Below are positions 22,302 to 31,837 of a DNA stretch of 64,000 bases, piece after piece. Location: contig CBFFRP010000371.1 in NCBI GenBank assembly GCA_965644295.1, positions 1 through 64,000 on the forward strand, in the 5' to 3' direction. A program made the translations under genes and the position numbers. Each line of letters opens with the position of its first letter. Position 1 is the first letter of the stretch. A model generated the notes under the pieces. The model was not told the DNA's origin. It worked only from the letters and a program-made list of their open reading frames with translations, and did not search any database. Source of the stretch: Paraphysomonas bandaiensis. Taxonomy: Eukaryota > Chrysophyceae.

Positions 22302-23849
22302 CTAAAATAAATTATCATCGAATTTCGAGTTTTCACAACTCAGAGCGGCGTAACCATTTACAGATGAGGCATCCACCGCTCCAGAGAATGCACATGACTC
22401 ATTAGATGTATCCAGCATCATGTTCCACACAGTTGAGGTATGGTTGCTCTTAGTCCATGCACTGCTCATAAATTCGTGTGTCTGGGAAGCAGACTGAGTG
22501 GAAGAGTACCGTTCAGCAGAGTCTACATCAAGAGTAGACGACGCACTTATACACGGTTTCTCTTTCGGCAGACCCATACAACCACTTTTGGATACGCTAC
22601 TCATAAATTCGTGAGTCTGAGAAGGAGACTGAGTGGAAGAGTACCGTTCAGCAGAGTCTACATCAAGAGTAGATGACGCACTTATACACGGTTTCTCTTT
22701 CGGCAGACCCATACAACCACTTTTGGATACGCTACTCATAAATTCGTGTGTCTGAGAAGGAGACTGAGTGGAAGAGTACCGTCCAGCAGAGTCTACGTCA
22801 AGAGTAGACGACGCACTTGTACACAGTTTCTCTTTTGGCAGGCCCATACAACCACTTTTGGATACGCTACTCATAAATTCGTGTGTCTGAGAAGGAGACT
22901 GTGTGGAAGAGTACCGTTCAGCAGAGTCTACATCAAGAGTAGACGACGCACTTATACACAGTTTCTGTCTTGGATGGTCCTCACAACTACCATTGGAGTT
23001 ATCATCAATGAAACCCGTATGTCCCCAACTAAAAACGTCATCAGCTGGAGCTATGTCATCCGCTTCAGGCAGTGATGTAATGTGGTGAGGAGGATCAACC
23101 GGCCAGACATTTCTTTCTTCGTCATAACGTGTGATATCTGACGTGCCATCTCCATCTACATGGGGCGATGGTGAACAGTACCTCGGGTTATCACACATGC
23201 GTTCTTGCCGAGCACTGGCATTGTTATCATCCAATTGAGATGTGTGCGTATTCGACCATATCTCATCTAACTCAGAATCATCTATAGAGTAAAAGCCTCG
23301 CTTCATGCCCACGTTTTCACTGGGGAGTGATGACTTTGCGTCAACTCGTGGTGGAGCATCAGAGTTCAATGACGGAGTAGCAGCTGGAATGACCGTTCTT
23401 GGTATTCGGAATGGTTTATTTAAAACTGGTTTCGGATGTACTTTTCTTGTCGTAGTATGACGAGGCACCGCCACTTCGGGATTCACTGCCTTTTGAGGGA
23501 CAGTCTCATTGACATTCGATTCACTTTCAACTTCTACCAAATACTTATCTGTTTCAATTCGTTCTGCCAGTCCATTTAATATTCTATCAATTTCAGAGTC
23601 TGTGCAATATTTGCTGTCTAAAGACTCAGCACTGGTTATACTATTCTCATCCTTTGAGTATAATGCACATCGTTTAAGAGATACATACACTCTTAATTCA
23701 CCATCATTCCATGATTTCTTTTTTTTTAATTTTTGATGAGTATATAAACACGAAAAACAGCGATATGCAGGGGCTGTTCGTCTATTGGATTGTATGGTGT
23801 TCGATCTCACAGTTTTGAGAGAATGAGGATTATTTCTATGGGTTTTCAT
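22302..23849 (-). CDS. DUF2439 (ZGRF1/Dbl2-like N-terminal domain) protein with 45-residue repeats
   Basis: 515 residues from the ATG at 23849 (MKTHRNNPHS). The frame continues upstream to 24035 through simple TATATA promoter-like DNA, so I reject the longer form. Residues about 27-105 match DUF2439: FSCLYTHQKLKKKKSWNDGE and later DKYLVEVE. This domain opens fungal Dbl2 and animal ZGRF1, which act in recombination and replication-fork repair. A PFRIPRTVIPAA motif follows, as in that family. The second half holds about four near-perfect 45-residue repeats (SASSTLDVDSAERYSSTQ... and GCMGLPKEK). There is no GRF zinc finger or helicase domain, so this is a Dbl2-type adaptor rather than a ZGRF1 helicase. 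Nuclear role inferred. Confidence 0.75.
   Translation of the reverse strand: MKTHRNNPHSLKTVRSNTIQSNRRTAPAYRCFSCLYTHQKLKKKKSWNDGELRVYVSLKRCALYSKDENSITSAESLDSKYCTDSEIDRILNGLAERIETDKYLVEVESESNVNETVPQKAVNPEVAVPRHTTTRKVHPKPVLNKPFRIPRTVIPAATPSLNSDAPPRVDAKSSLPSENVGMKRGFYSIDDSELDEIWSNTHTSQLDDNNASARQERMCDNPRYCSPSPHVDGDGTSDITRYDEERNVWPVDPPHHITSLPEADDIAPADDVFSWGHTGFIDDNSNGSCEDHPRQKLCISASSTLDVDSAERYSSTQSPSQTHEFMSSVSKSGCMGLPKEKLCTSASSTLDVDSAGRYSSTQSPSQTHEFMSSVSKSGCMGLPKEKPCISASSTLDVDSAERYSSTQSPSQTHEFMSSVSKSGCMGLPKEKPCISASSTLDVDSAERYSSTQSASQTHEFMSSAWTKSNHTSTVWNMMLDTSNESCAFSGAVDASSVNGYAALSCENSKFDDNLF
22465..22980. repeat. 135-bp tandem repeat inside the DUF2439 gene, about 3.8 copies
   Basis: Units start at 22465, 22600, 22735 and 22870 (CTCATAAATTCGTG each time), exactly 135 bp apart, so each adds 45 codons in frame. 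Units differ at only a few bases, for example TCTGGGAAGC against TCTGAGAAGG, which implies recent expansion or homogenisation. Because the period is a multiple of three, the opposite strand is also open here; those frames are not genes. Confidence 0.95.
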
Positions 23850-24319
23850 AACACCATAAGGGTAGATTAGATGAGATTTAATATTAATTGTTGTTACAGT
23901 AAAGGTTCTGATGGTTAACAATGACTGGATTATATAGATATGTATATATATATATGTACATGTTCTAACTGGCTGTATTAATTCAGATTTGAAATAGTCC
24001 AATACAGGAAATACATTGTTGGAATACTGTCGCATGGATGTATAAGGGATGGTGACATGTATGACGCCCCTATATACTGTATACGGTATACCCTATATAT
24101 ACATACAGTATGTAGTCTGTGGAGTATTGTCCACTGCTGGATGTGTCCATGATATCATGTCCATATATATGTACACCATACAGCACTATATATGTATGTA
24201 CTTTTACACTACTGTACATAGTCCGGTATATATATATGTGTGTGCTGTGTACCTCCCACATATATACGATATCACATCAACTCATCAATACACTATCAAT
24301 TAAACATCAAATATAACTC
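23850..24319. promoter_or_regulatory. Shared upstream gap (DUF2439 gene / 5'-3' exonuclease)
   Basis: 470 bp between divergent starts, dense in TATATATATA, GTACACCATACAGCA and TACTGTACATAG words. Probable two-way promoter. Confidence 0.45.
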
Positions 24320-26071
24320 ATGATCTCATTCTCTCATTTACGTCATTATTGTTTCTTACAACACTTGAATAAACGGGTACATACAGTGATCCATCGAGGC
24401 TATGCCCCCTCAATATCTCCCATCACTATACAGAGTTTACCTACTGAAACTATATATATTATTGATGGTACAGCACTCCTTTATAGATCATTTTATGGGA
24501 TGGAAAGTAAAAAAAGATTTGCACATATTATAACTGGTGAACAATATGGTAGTACACCATGTGCTGCTGTTGTCGGATTTGCAATGATGATTGCAAGATT
24601 ACTACGAGATATTAAACCCAAATATGTTGCTGTTGCATTTGATAGTGGTCGTACATTTAGGAAAGATATGTATCCAGCATATAAACAACAACGTACAGAG
24701 GTTTCATGTTGATTTGTTTTGTTTTTGATGTATCCAATATATTTGCTTGTATAATACAGACCCCGCAAACACTACAATCACAATTCGCACTTGCACCTAT
24801 AGTTCTAGATGAATTGGGCATCTGTACAATAGCTAAACCTGGATATGAAGCTGATGACATCATGGCTTCGCTTGGGCACTGGGCACAGTCCAGGTTATTA
24901 TTCGATATCGAAAATTGAATAATTCAGACTAAATTATTGTTAGGAGGCTCAATGTTGTGCACGTGGCCGTTGACAAAGATATGCTACAGTTGGTAGCACC
25001 GTCAGTTTATGTTATGGATCCTCAGACAAGGTAAATCTTAGTGGATGCCTGTAACCATTATAGGTTAATAAATATTAAGGACTATTGTGGACTCAGCTGC
25101 AGTGGAAGCGAAGTATGGCGTTCCATCTGAGGTTAACGAAGAGTGTGGTTGCTGTGTATGTCTTACATGCATGTTGTGCAGGCATTGTGTGACCTCTTCG
25201 CATTAATGGGTGACTCAGCAGATAATATACCTGGAGTGCGAGGTGAGCAAACTCTTGATACACTTTCATGTTTTTTTCCTTTCTATCTTATGCCTTGGGG
25301 TATAGGAATCGGAATAAAAACTGCCGCAACTCTGATATCATCGTTTGGATCACTAGAAGCTCTATGTGACATGTGTGTACGCAAGTTTGTTTGCTTCACT
25401 GTTACTCTCCATATTGTAATTCTGTCCGCAGTATCCATTCGGTGCGTGACGAGGAATCACTTGTTCAAGCGTTTACGGATAAGCTGAAAAAGAAAGGAAA
25501 GGGAAAGTCTGTTAAGTCGGTGAGATTTTATGGAATTAATAGGTTTTATCTCACCGATATACTCAGCTTGTCTCGCTATTGAAAGATTGTAACGTTGAAG
25601 ATGTTAAACTTTTCAAATCACTAGTAACATTGAGGTCAGCGTTGCACCCAGTTTGTTACTACTCTCGTTTATTCATGTGGTTATTATAGAAAAGACGTTG
25701 ACCTCGTTGGTAGTTACAAAATTGCCAGCGCTTTTAATAGTTCTGAGCCGCATTCTTCTATGGAACTGCACCACGAAGAGGAGGACATACCCGTAGATGA
25801 TTTGGACACTTTTGGGATTGAATCACACCGTCAATCACCTAGTTTATCGACACCAAATTGCAAGGAACTTCTTAGCTCATCTCATTTCAGGTGCTCATAG
25901 CCACATTCTTTATAATCTTTGCTTATGGTTTTCATAACACACACTTACTGCTATTCATTCTTCAGATATCGCGGAGAACTTCCTACAGCGGACAGATTTG
26001 CCTCTACATTTACACATTGTGGTGCTATATCTGGAGCTTTAGATATTATTCGCGGTCGCAACATTCGGTAA
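24320..26071 (+). CDS. PolI-type 5'-3' exonuclease (probably organellar)
   Basis: Ten exons (24320-24700, 24760-24893, 24944-25030, 25080-25131, 25182-25242, 25306-25372, 25432-25519, 25567-25634, 25690-25890, 25966-26071) give 414 residues with introns of 47-75 nt. Motifs of the bacterial PolI 5'-nuclease (PIN plus H3TH) domain are IIDGTALLYRSFYG, VAVAFDSGRTFRKDMYPAYK (the Asp and the Arg/Lys of the arch), GYEADDIMASL (metal-binding EADD), VAVDKDMLQLV, and the helix-hairpin-helix LMGDSADNIPGVRGIGIKTAA. There is no polymerase domain. The basic, hydrophobic N-terminus (FSHLRHYCFLQHLNKRVHT) suggests a mitochondrial or plastid targeting peptide. The C-terminal tail after about residue 300 is unlike the family. 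By family it removes 5' flaps and RNA primers during organelle DNA replication and repair. Confidence 0.88.
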
Positions 26072-26522
26072 ATCCTTTTTATGTATAGTACTATTATTTT
26101 GTTATTATTTATTAGTAATTAAATCGGTTTGTGTGTGTAATAGAATTTTAGTAATTCAAACGAGTTGGATATTGCTCTCGAGTACGTAGACATAAAGTTA
26201 ACATATAACGTAGTAACGTAGTACATCATCGGAGTTTCGCAAAATAATTTAAGAAAAAATGAAATCCGTAGCCATTTGATTATTGTTGGATGACGACGGT
26301 AGAGACGGAAACACGGAAACCATTGGTAAAGAACATTCGAAAGCTTGTATATTGTATATTATGCGTGTTAGTCATTCTACCGTCTACCGTACATTCGCAC
26401 TTTATTTAGACAAGATAGTATATGAAGGAAGCACATTATTCAGATATATAAACTATCATCGATTTTTAAATTAAACTAGCCACAATCACACAGCATATAA
26501 TACAATACTCTAATGGTTTTAG
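26072..26522. other. Intergenic left of the copia element
   Basis: AT-rich 3' flank of the exonuclease gene, ending in the target duplication TTTAG (26518-26522). No gene is supported. Before insertion the gap to PTH2 would have been about 580 bp. Confidence 0.4.
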
Positions 26523-26829
26523 TATTAATTTACGCTTTTAGTTAGTGCAATATTGACTGATTGATATTATAGGAGATATAGTAAGTTTATGATGTTGTAG
26601 CCCTGTGAGTTAGGAACCACGTCATTTACCAACATCAACATTCTGTTCTACAAATCATATCTTTAACAGCTACTATATTTTCAGTTTCTTTGTATACTTG
26701 TAATAGCTACTCCTATACTGTAGTCATGTATATTCTGTATTTCATTGCTACATAGAATACAGGATAACTACTAGCGATTGACTTTACCAAACTTCAAGTA
26801 CGCACGTAGGAGTTGGTTGTAGTTCAATA
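26523..26829 (-). repeat. 3' LTR of the copia element
   Basis: 307 bp, the same sequence as 31395-31701. The end TATTGAACTAC (minus strand) abuts the purine-rich GAGTGGGAG tract. Being downstream in element orientation, it supplies the transcript's 3' end. Confidence 0.96.
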
Positions 26830-26877
26830 CTCCCACTCAATGAACATATCAGAATATACTGTGATGAGCAAGTCTAC

Positions 26878-29800
26878 TTAGTGCGATACCATAGTGTGCA
26901 CATGCTGATAGTGCAGCTTCTCGGACAAGGCTTTAGTCATCACGTCTGCTGTCATCTCTGCCGTTGGCACATGATTCAGCCTGACGATACAGCCTCCCAC
27001 TTGCTCTCGAATCCAATGATACTTGATCCGAATATGCTTGGAACGTTTATGATTTACCGGGTTCTGAGCTAGATCAATCGCACTCTTGCTGTCCATATTC
27101 AAGATTGTTGGAGACGCATTCTTACTGAGCTCAAATCCACGAATTCCGAGCTCTGTCATCACCCCTCGTATCCATACAATCTCCTGAATTGCAGCATATG
27201 CAGCCATATATTCAGCTTCCATAGTCGACGTAGCCACTGTTGGCTGCAGTCTGGACTGCCATGCAATTGGAGCACCCCACAGATATACGATATACCCTGT
27301 AGTGGATCTGCATGTATCCAGATCTCCGGCCCAATCTGCATCAGAGTACACACATAGAGGGTCTTCATCTGTGAAATTAGGAAATATGATACCTTGATCA
27401 ACTGTATTTTCTAAATACAATAAAGTATGCAGAGCAGCTTGACATGCAGCGTACGTGGGTCTTGTGGTGAACCGGGAGAGAAGATTTACTGTATATGCCA
27501 TGTCTGGTCTAGTATGCACTGCCAAATACATTAAGGCACCAATAACAGATTGATAGGGAAATGCATCAACGTATTCTCTCTGTTTTCGAGTTTCTTCCTC
27601 TTTTGCATCCTTGGACAACTTTAGGCCAGGTGGTAGAGGTGTGGTTGCCTTGCACCGTCTCTTCTTTTCTGACAACAAGTGATTGAATCTGGCCACAACA
27701 TCTTTAGCATATGCAGACTGATGTAACTTAATCTGGCCATTATGACGCTCAATGGTAAGACCTAAATAATGCTTAAGGTCCCCCATATCTTGCATGGCAT
27801 ATTGAGTCTTAAAGGCGCTGATGACTTCTTCAATATGACGGCTGTCAGAGCTGAGCACAATGATATCATCTACATACACAAGTATCATATGTAGGTTATC
27901 ATCAGTACCCTTGAGTACAAATAAACATGGGTCAAGAACACATTGTTTATACCCCATCGCCTTTATACTGTCCTTCAGCATTGAATGCCAATTTCGAGGC
28001 GCTTGTTTTAGGCCATACAAACTCTTCAGAATCTTCAAACAACAGCCTTGTGGAATATCTATTCCTGCAGGTGGAGACATAAACACGTCTTCGTCCAGAT
28101 CTGCATACGGAAATGCCGTTTCTACATCGAGTTGACGGAGTTGCAGATTGTATCGCAGAGCCAGTGCCAGTGCTAGCCTAAATGATACACCTTTAGCTAC
28201 TGGGGAGAATGTCTCATTATAGTCGACTCCTTGTTCTTGAGTAAACCCTTTCGCCACAAGTCGAACTTTGAACTTCTTAATTTTTCCAAGATGGTCGCGC
28301 TTTACTTTAAAGACCAATTTAGATTTTATGATTTTTCGGTGTTTCGGCCTTCGGACAATCTTCCAGCATGTCCTTCGTTCAAGCTTGTGCACCTCCTTCC
28401 TGGTAGCTTCAATCCAGTATGTTCTCTGTGGAGTCTTCTTTGCTTCTGCCAGCGTCTGTGGCTCTTTAATTGTGCTGTTGGAGGAATCAAGAAACAATGA
28501 GACATCGCCGAGGACACCAACGTTAACAATGTGCCGTTTTTTTCGAGGTCGTTTTTCAGTTCTGGGATTTCGATCTGCCCCACCTGTTGAAGATGCGCCC
28601 CGATTTGAGCGGTCAGGAGTCCTCTGTTCATTGTCACTGTCATTACAAGTCTGATCCAACTCATTTCGCAAACTATTAAACTTGTCGGTCTGACACTTTG
28701 TAGAGTGAGTCATCTTTACTACATCTTTGATATGAATTGGAGTTTGCTCCTCGGTAGTATTTCCTTTCATATCTAATCTCCTATATGCAACAATGACTCC
28801 TCTTCTCTCTATCACTCTGGTGGTAACATAACACAGGTGTCCATCAAGATGTCTGAGGCCCACCAGGTACTGATAGTCATTTACACTCTCTGCTGTTTCT
28901 GAGGTGTCGATTTGTAGATTATCTATTTCGTCGAAATACTCCTGTGAACGCTCTGGAATTGACTCATCAAACTGTGCATTGACTGCAACAATAATAGCAT
29001 TCAGGTCTGGAATATATATTTGGTGTCCAACAGGTTGTTGACATTGTCCCATATAGTATCCAGGTTTTCCCTTTTCTTTCCACTCTTTGCGGCGCTGCTC
29101 CTTCGGCACAATAGCCCATGCCTTGCAGCCCCAGATCTTCAAGTCACTCACATCTGGTGCGGTTCCAGTAATATACTCAAAAGGTGAGATGTATCCTTTC
29201 GTTGTCTTCGTAGGTAACCTGTTGATCAGATATACAGCATGCAAGACTGCTTTGAACCAAAATACTGATGGCATGCCACTATCGAGCAATATAGCAAGGG
29301 CCATCTCCTTCACTGTACGATTAGTGCGTTCCGATAGCGAATTCATTTCGGGTGTGTCACGTGGAGTCCAAGTAACCTGTACAGTCCTTGTGCTGGTGGT
29401 TTCACGTAAGTACTGCCTGACATGTTGCCCTACTAGTTCTCCTGCGCCATCTGCATGATATCGTCGTAGTTGCAATCCTTCTTTGACAAGTTGGGTCTCT
29501 ACCATGTCCTTCATACACTTTAACACTTCACTCCCAGTCTTGTTTTTCAACCCATAAGCCCATACATGTTTTGCATCACTGTGCTTGAATAGTAACACAT
29601 GTTTGTAGCCTTCCATCGATGGCGTGTTTAGGACTTCCATCGTATCTGCACTGAGCACCCCTCTCTCCTTTGGGTTGTTGTCTAAGTTCATCAACTGGCG
29701 TGGAGTCCTGAAGTTCTTTCTCGTGAGTTTCGATCGCATGCAGGTATTACATTTGCATATCGTTTTTTTGTGTTTTTTTCTGAAATATTTCTTGTCCAGA

Positions 29801-31395
29801 TTTATTCCATCAACTAGGCCTCGGCGGTCGGACTCAGTCAGTTTATCATAGTTGACATGGCCAAGTCTTTTGTGCCATAGAATTCGCTGGTCATCAAACC
29901 CCTGCTCCTCAAGTGCTGCTGAGGATTCTTCTCCAAGCTGAAGTAAGTCTTCGAGTCGAACTGGATATAATCCATTAACACTTCTCTGTCTAATGAGTGT
30001 CTTGTTCGTAGTCTTATTTCGAATGACGACTTCATCATTATCGAACGTCACAACACAACCCCTATCTGTGATGCTCTTCATATCTACGAGGTTCTTACTT
30101 GCTTCAGGTGCGTAGTACACCTTTTTAAAGCTTCCTACATCGCCAACACTGTGTATTGACAGTTTACCTTTGTTCGCTGTGGACATCTGCCTATCAGCGC
30201 GCTGAAGGTTGGTCATGTGGTTTTTGGAGGTAAGGATCATCTTGTTGCACCCGCTGTCTAAATAAATAACATCTGACATGCTCTGTGCTAGATTCACCTC
30301 TTCTTCCACACATATCATCGATTCGTATCCCGCTTCATCTTCTGAATCATGTACAGACACTCGCGGTTTCTTCTTGTTCTTGTAGGGTGCCGTTTCCCTT
30401 CTAGAGTCTCGCCCCCGTTTAGAACTGACCACTGCAGCTTTAGCAGTCTTCAAGTGGAAGCAGTCTTTAGTCTGATGGCCTGGGATGTCACATATCTCAC
30501 ACACAGGTAGCTTTGTTTTGTTATCACCCCTGTTTCTGTGATCTCTATCTTTTCTCTGTGATCTTGTCCCCTTCATCCTCTTTATGACATGCTCTGGAGT
30601 CTTGCACTCCCTAGCAAAGTGGCCAAGTTTCTTGCACTTATTGCATCTGCCCTTTCTCTTGTGCTCTTTCCATTTACTGTCATCCACTGCTTGATTGACA
30701 CTGTCTTCCCCTGAATTTTGCAACGCATGCTTGCCGAATGATGTGTTTTCATACCCTTTGATTAGGCTGCTTGCTCTTGCGTATGTCACATCGTTTGCTG
30801 TATACAGGCTGTGTGCTAGTTGGGAATATCTCTTGTCTGTGAGACCTTCCTTTAGTCGAGTGAGCTTGTCGTCTTCCGTGACTTCACGACCTAGATTCTC
30901 GAGAATCTTGGCCTGGGCTTCAACGCTGTCGACGAACTCTGCTCCTGACTGACTTGAGGTAATCTTCATTGAATTGAACTTTGTGACCTCTGCCTGTACT
31001 GTATTCTTTTCAACATTGAGAAATCTCTCTTCCAGTGCCTGTAGTAACCCTTTTGCTGTACTTCCTTCGTAGAGAGCCGCTGTTGTGCCTGCTTTTGGGT
31101 GAGCATTGCACACTTCCATCAGGAAGGAGTACGCGGTCTCGTTCCGGGTGTTCCAGAGTTTCTTCGCTTTGCGTAGTCGCTTCTTCTGTGCATCAGTCAT
31201 ATGAGCTCCCGCTGGGACTGTAGAGTCTAGATCATGAATGTGCCTTGGTTTATCCTTTGAGAGGACAAGATGAGCTCGATTGTGTCTCATGAGGAATGAG
31301 GTGAAGAACTTCTTGAATTTCTTGAAGTTCAGTTCCTCGAAGGGAGGTACCTTTGAGCCTGAGGCGACATTCGTGAAATTTCCATCCGCTGCCAT
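26878..31395 (-). CDS. Copia-type gag-pol polyprotein
   Basis: One 1,505-residue frame with no frameshift between gag and pol. In order: a gag region (residues 1-230); two CCHC zinc knuckles (CNKCKKLGHFAREC near 250, CEICDIPGHQTKDC near 300); protease with the active site YLDSGCNK near 380; integrase with the HHCC finger (HKRLGHVN...CKCNTC) and DDE residues in SADTME, YHADGAGE and NSLSERTN; reverse transcriptase (VRLVAKGFTQ, LDVETAFPYADL, YGLKQAPRNW, and YVDD in ILVYVDDIIVL); and RNase H (YSDADWAGD, TSTMEAEYMA). The order integrase before reverse transcriptase defines Ty1/copia. All catalytic residues I can check are present, so it may be active. Confidence 0.97.
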   Translation of the reverse strand: MAADGNFTNVASGSKVPPFEELNFKKFKKFFTSFLMRHNRAHLVLSKDKPRHIHDLDSTVPAGAHMTDAQKKRLRKAKKLWNTRNETAYSFLMEVCNAHPKAGTTAALYEGSTAKGLLQALEERFLNVEKNTVQAEVTKFNSMKITSSQSGAEFVDSVEAQAKILENLGREVTEDDKLTRLKEGLTDKRYSQLAHSLYTANDVTYARASSLIKGYENTSFGKHALQNSGEDSVNQAVDDSKWKEHKRKGRCNKCKKLGHFARECKTPEHVIKRMKGTRSQRKDRDHRNRGDNKTKLPVCEICDIPGHQTKDCFHLKTAKAAVVSSKRGRDSRRETAPYKNKKKPRVSVHDSEDEAGYESMICVEEEVNLAQSMSDVIYLDSGCNKMILTSKNHMTNLQRADRQMSTANKGKLSIHSVGDVGSFKKVYYAPEASKNLVDMKSITDRGCVVTFDNDEVVIRNKTTNKTLIRQRSVNGLYPVRLEDLLQLGEESSAALEEQGFDDQRILWHKRLGHVNYDKLTESDRRGLVDGINLDKKYFRKKHKKTICKCNTCMRSKLTRKNFRTPRQLMNLDNNPKERGVLSADTMEVLNTPSMEGYKHVLLFKHSDAKHVWAYGLKNKTGSEVLKCMKDMVETQLVKEGLQLRRYHADGAGELVGQHVRQYLRETTSTRTVQVTWTPRDTPEMNSLSERTNRTVKEMALAILLDSGMPSVFWFKAVLHAVYLINRLPTKTTKGYISPFEYITGTAPDVSDLKIWGCKAWAIVPKEQRRKEWKEKGKPGYYMGQCQQPVGHQIYIPDLNAIIVAVNAQFDESIPERSQEYFDEIDNLQIDTSETAESVNDYQYLVGLRHLDGHLCYVTTRVIERRGVIVAYRRLDMKGNTTEEQTPIHIKDVVKMTHSTKCQTDKFNSLRNELDQTCNDSDNEQRTPDRSNRGASSTGGADRNPRTEKRPRKKRHIVNVGVLGDVSLFLDSSNSTIKEPQTLAEAKKTPQRTYWIEATRKEVHKLERRTCWKIVRRPKHRKIIKSKLVFKVKRDHLGKIKKFKVRLVAKGFTQEQGVDYNETFSPVAKGVSFRLALALALRYNLQLRQLDVETAFPYADLDEDVFMSPPAGIDIPQGCCLKILKSLYGLKQAPRNWHSMLKDSIKAMGYKQCVLDPCLFVLKGTDDNLHMILVYVDDIIVLSSDSRHIEEVISAFKTQYAMQDMGDLKHYLGLTIERHNGQIKLHQSAYAKDVVARFNHLLSEKKRRCKATTPLPPGLKLSKDAKEEETRKQREYVDAFPYQSVIGALMYLAVHTRPDMAYTVNLLSRFTTRPTYAACQAALHTLLYLENTVDQGIIFPNFTDEDPLCVYSDADWAGDLDTCRSTTGYIVYLWGAPIAWQSRLQPTVATSTMEAEYMAAYAAIQEIVWIRGVMTELGIRGFELSKNASPTILNMDSKSAIDLAQNPVNHKRSKHIRIKYHWIREQVGGCIVRLNHVPTAEMTADVMTKALSEKLHYQHVHTMVSH

Positions 31396-31701
31396 ATTAA
31401 TTTACGCTTTTAGTTAGTGCAATATTGACTGATTGATATTATAGGAGATATAGTAAGTTTATGATGTTGTAGCCCTGTGAGTTAGGAACCACGTCATTTA
31501 CCAACATCAACATTCTGTTCTACAAATCATATCTTTAACAGCTACTATATTTTCAGTTTCTTTGTATACTTGTAATAGCTACTCCTATACTGTAGTCATG
31601 TATATTCTGTATTTCATTGCTACATAGAATACAGGATAACTACTAGCGATTGACTTTACCAAACTTCAAGTACGCACGTAGGAGTTGGTTGTAGTTCAAT
31701 A
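31395..31701 (-). repeat. 5' LTR of the copia element
   Basis: 307 bp, identical to the other LTR, and should hold the element promoter. Its last base on the minus strand (31395) is the A of the gag start codon, so LTR, primer-binding site and start codon overlap. Confidence 0.96.
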
Positions 31702-31837
31702 TTTAGCGATTTCTTAAATATTATTACAGATACACAATAACTAATAAAAATTGAAAGTATGTTCAAATCGATATGAAACGAAAGAAACAATAACTATATC
31801 ACATAATATAATACTTACACAACGCATATCACCTTCA

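Larger units (their letters stand above)
26523..31701 (-). mobile_element. Complete Ty1/copia LTR retrotransposon
   Basis: 5,179 bp bounded by two 307-bp LTRs that read identically, and flanked by a 5-bp target duplication (TTTAG at 26518-26522 and 31702-31706). It carries one unbroken gag-pol frame on the minus strand. LTR ends are TATT...AATA rather than TG...CA. The bases right after the 5' LTR (minus strand, from 31394) are TGGCAGCGGATGG, which starts with the TGG expected of a tRNA-primed primer-binding site. A purine-rich GAGTGGGAG abuts the 3' LTR. Identical LTRs and an open frame indicate very recent insertion into the gap between two convergent genes; it breaks no gene. Confidence 0.97.

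Noticed and set aside
22465-22980. CRISPR-like array of regular repeats
   Set aside because: There are no spacers; the whole 135-bp unit repeats and is translated. The organism is eukaryotic.
22440-23088. Several plus-strand frames over the DUF2439 gene
   Set aside because: They arise because the 135-bp repeat is a multiple of three and keeps any frame open. The minus frame has the DUF2439 domain.
23850-24035. Upstream extension of the DUF2439 protein to an ATG at 24035
   Set aside because: The extra 62 codons translate TATATA-rich promoter-like DNA (YIYIHIYI) and lack protein-like composition.
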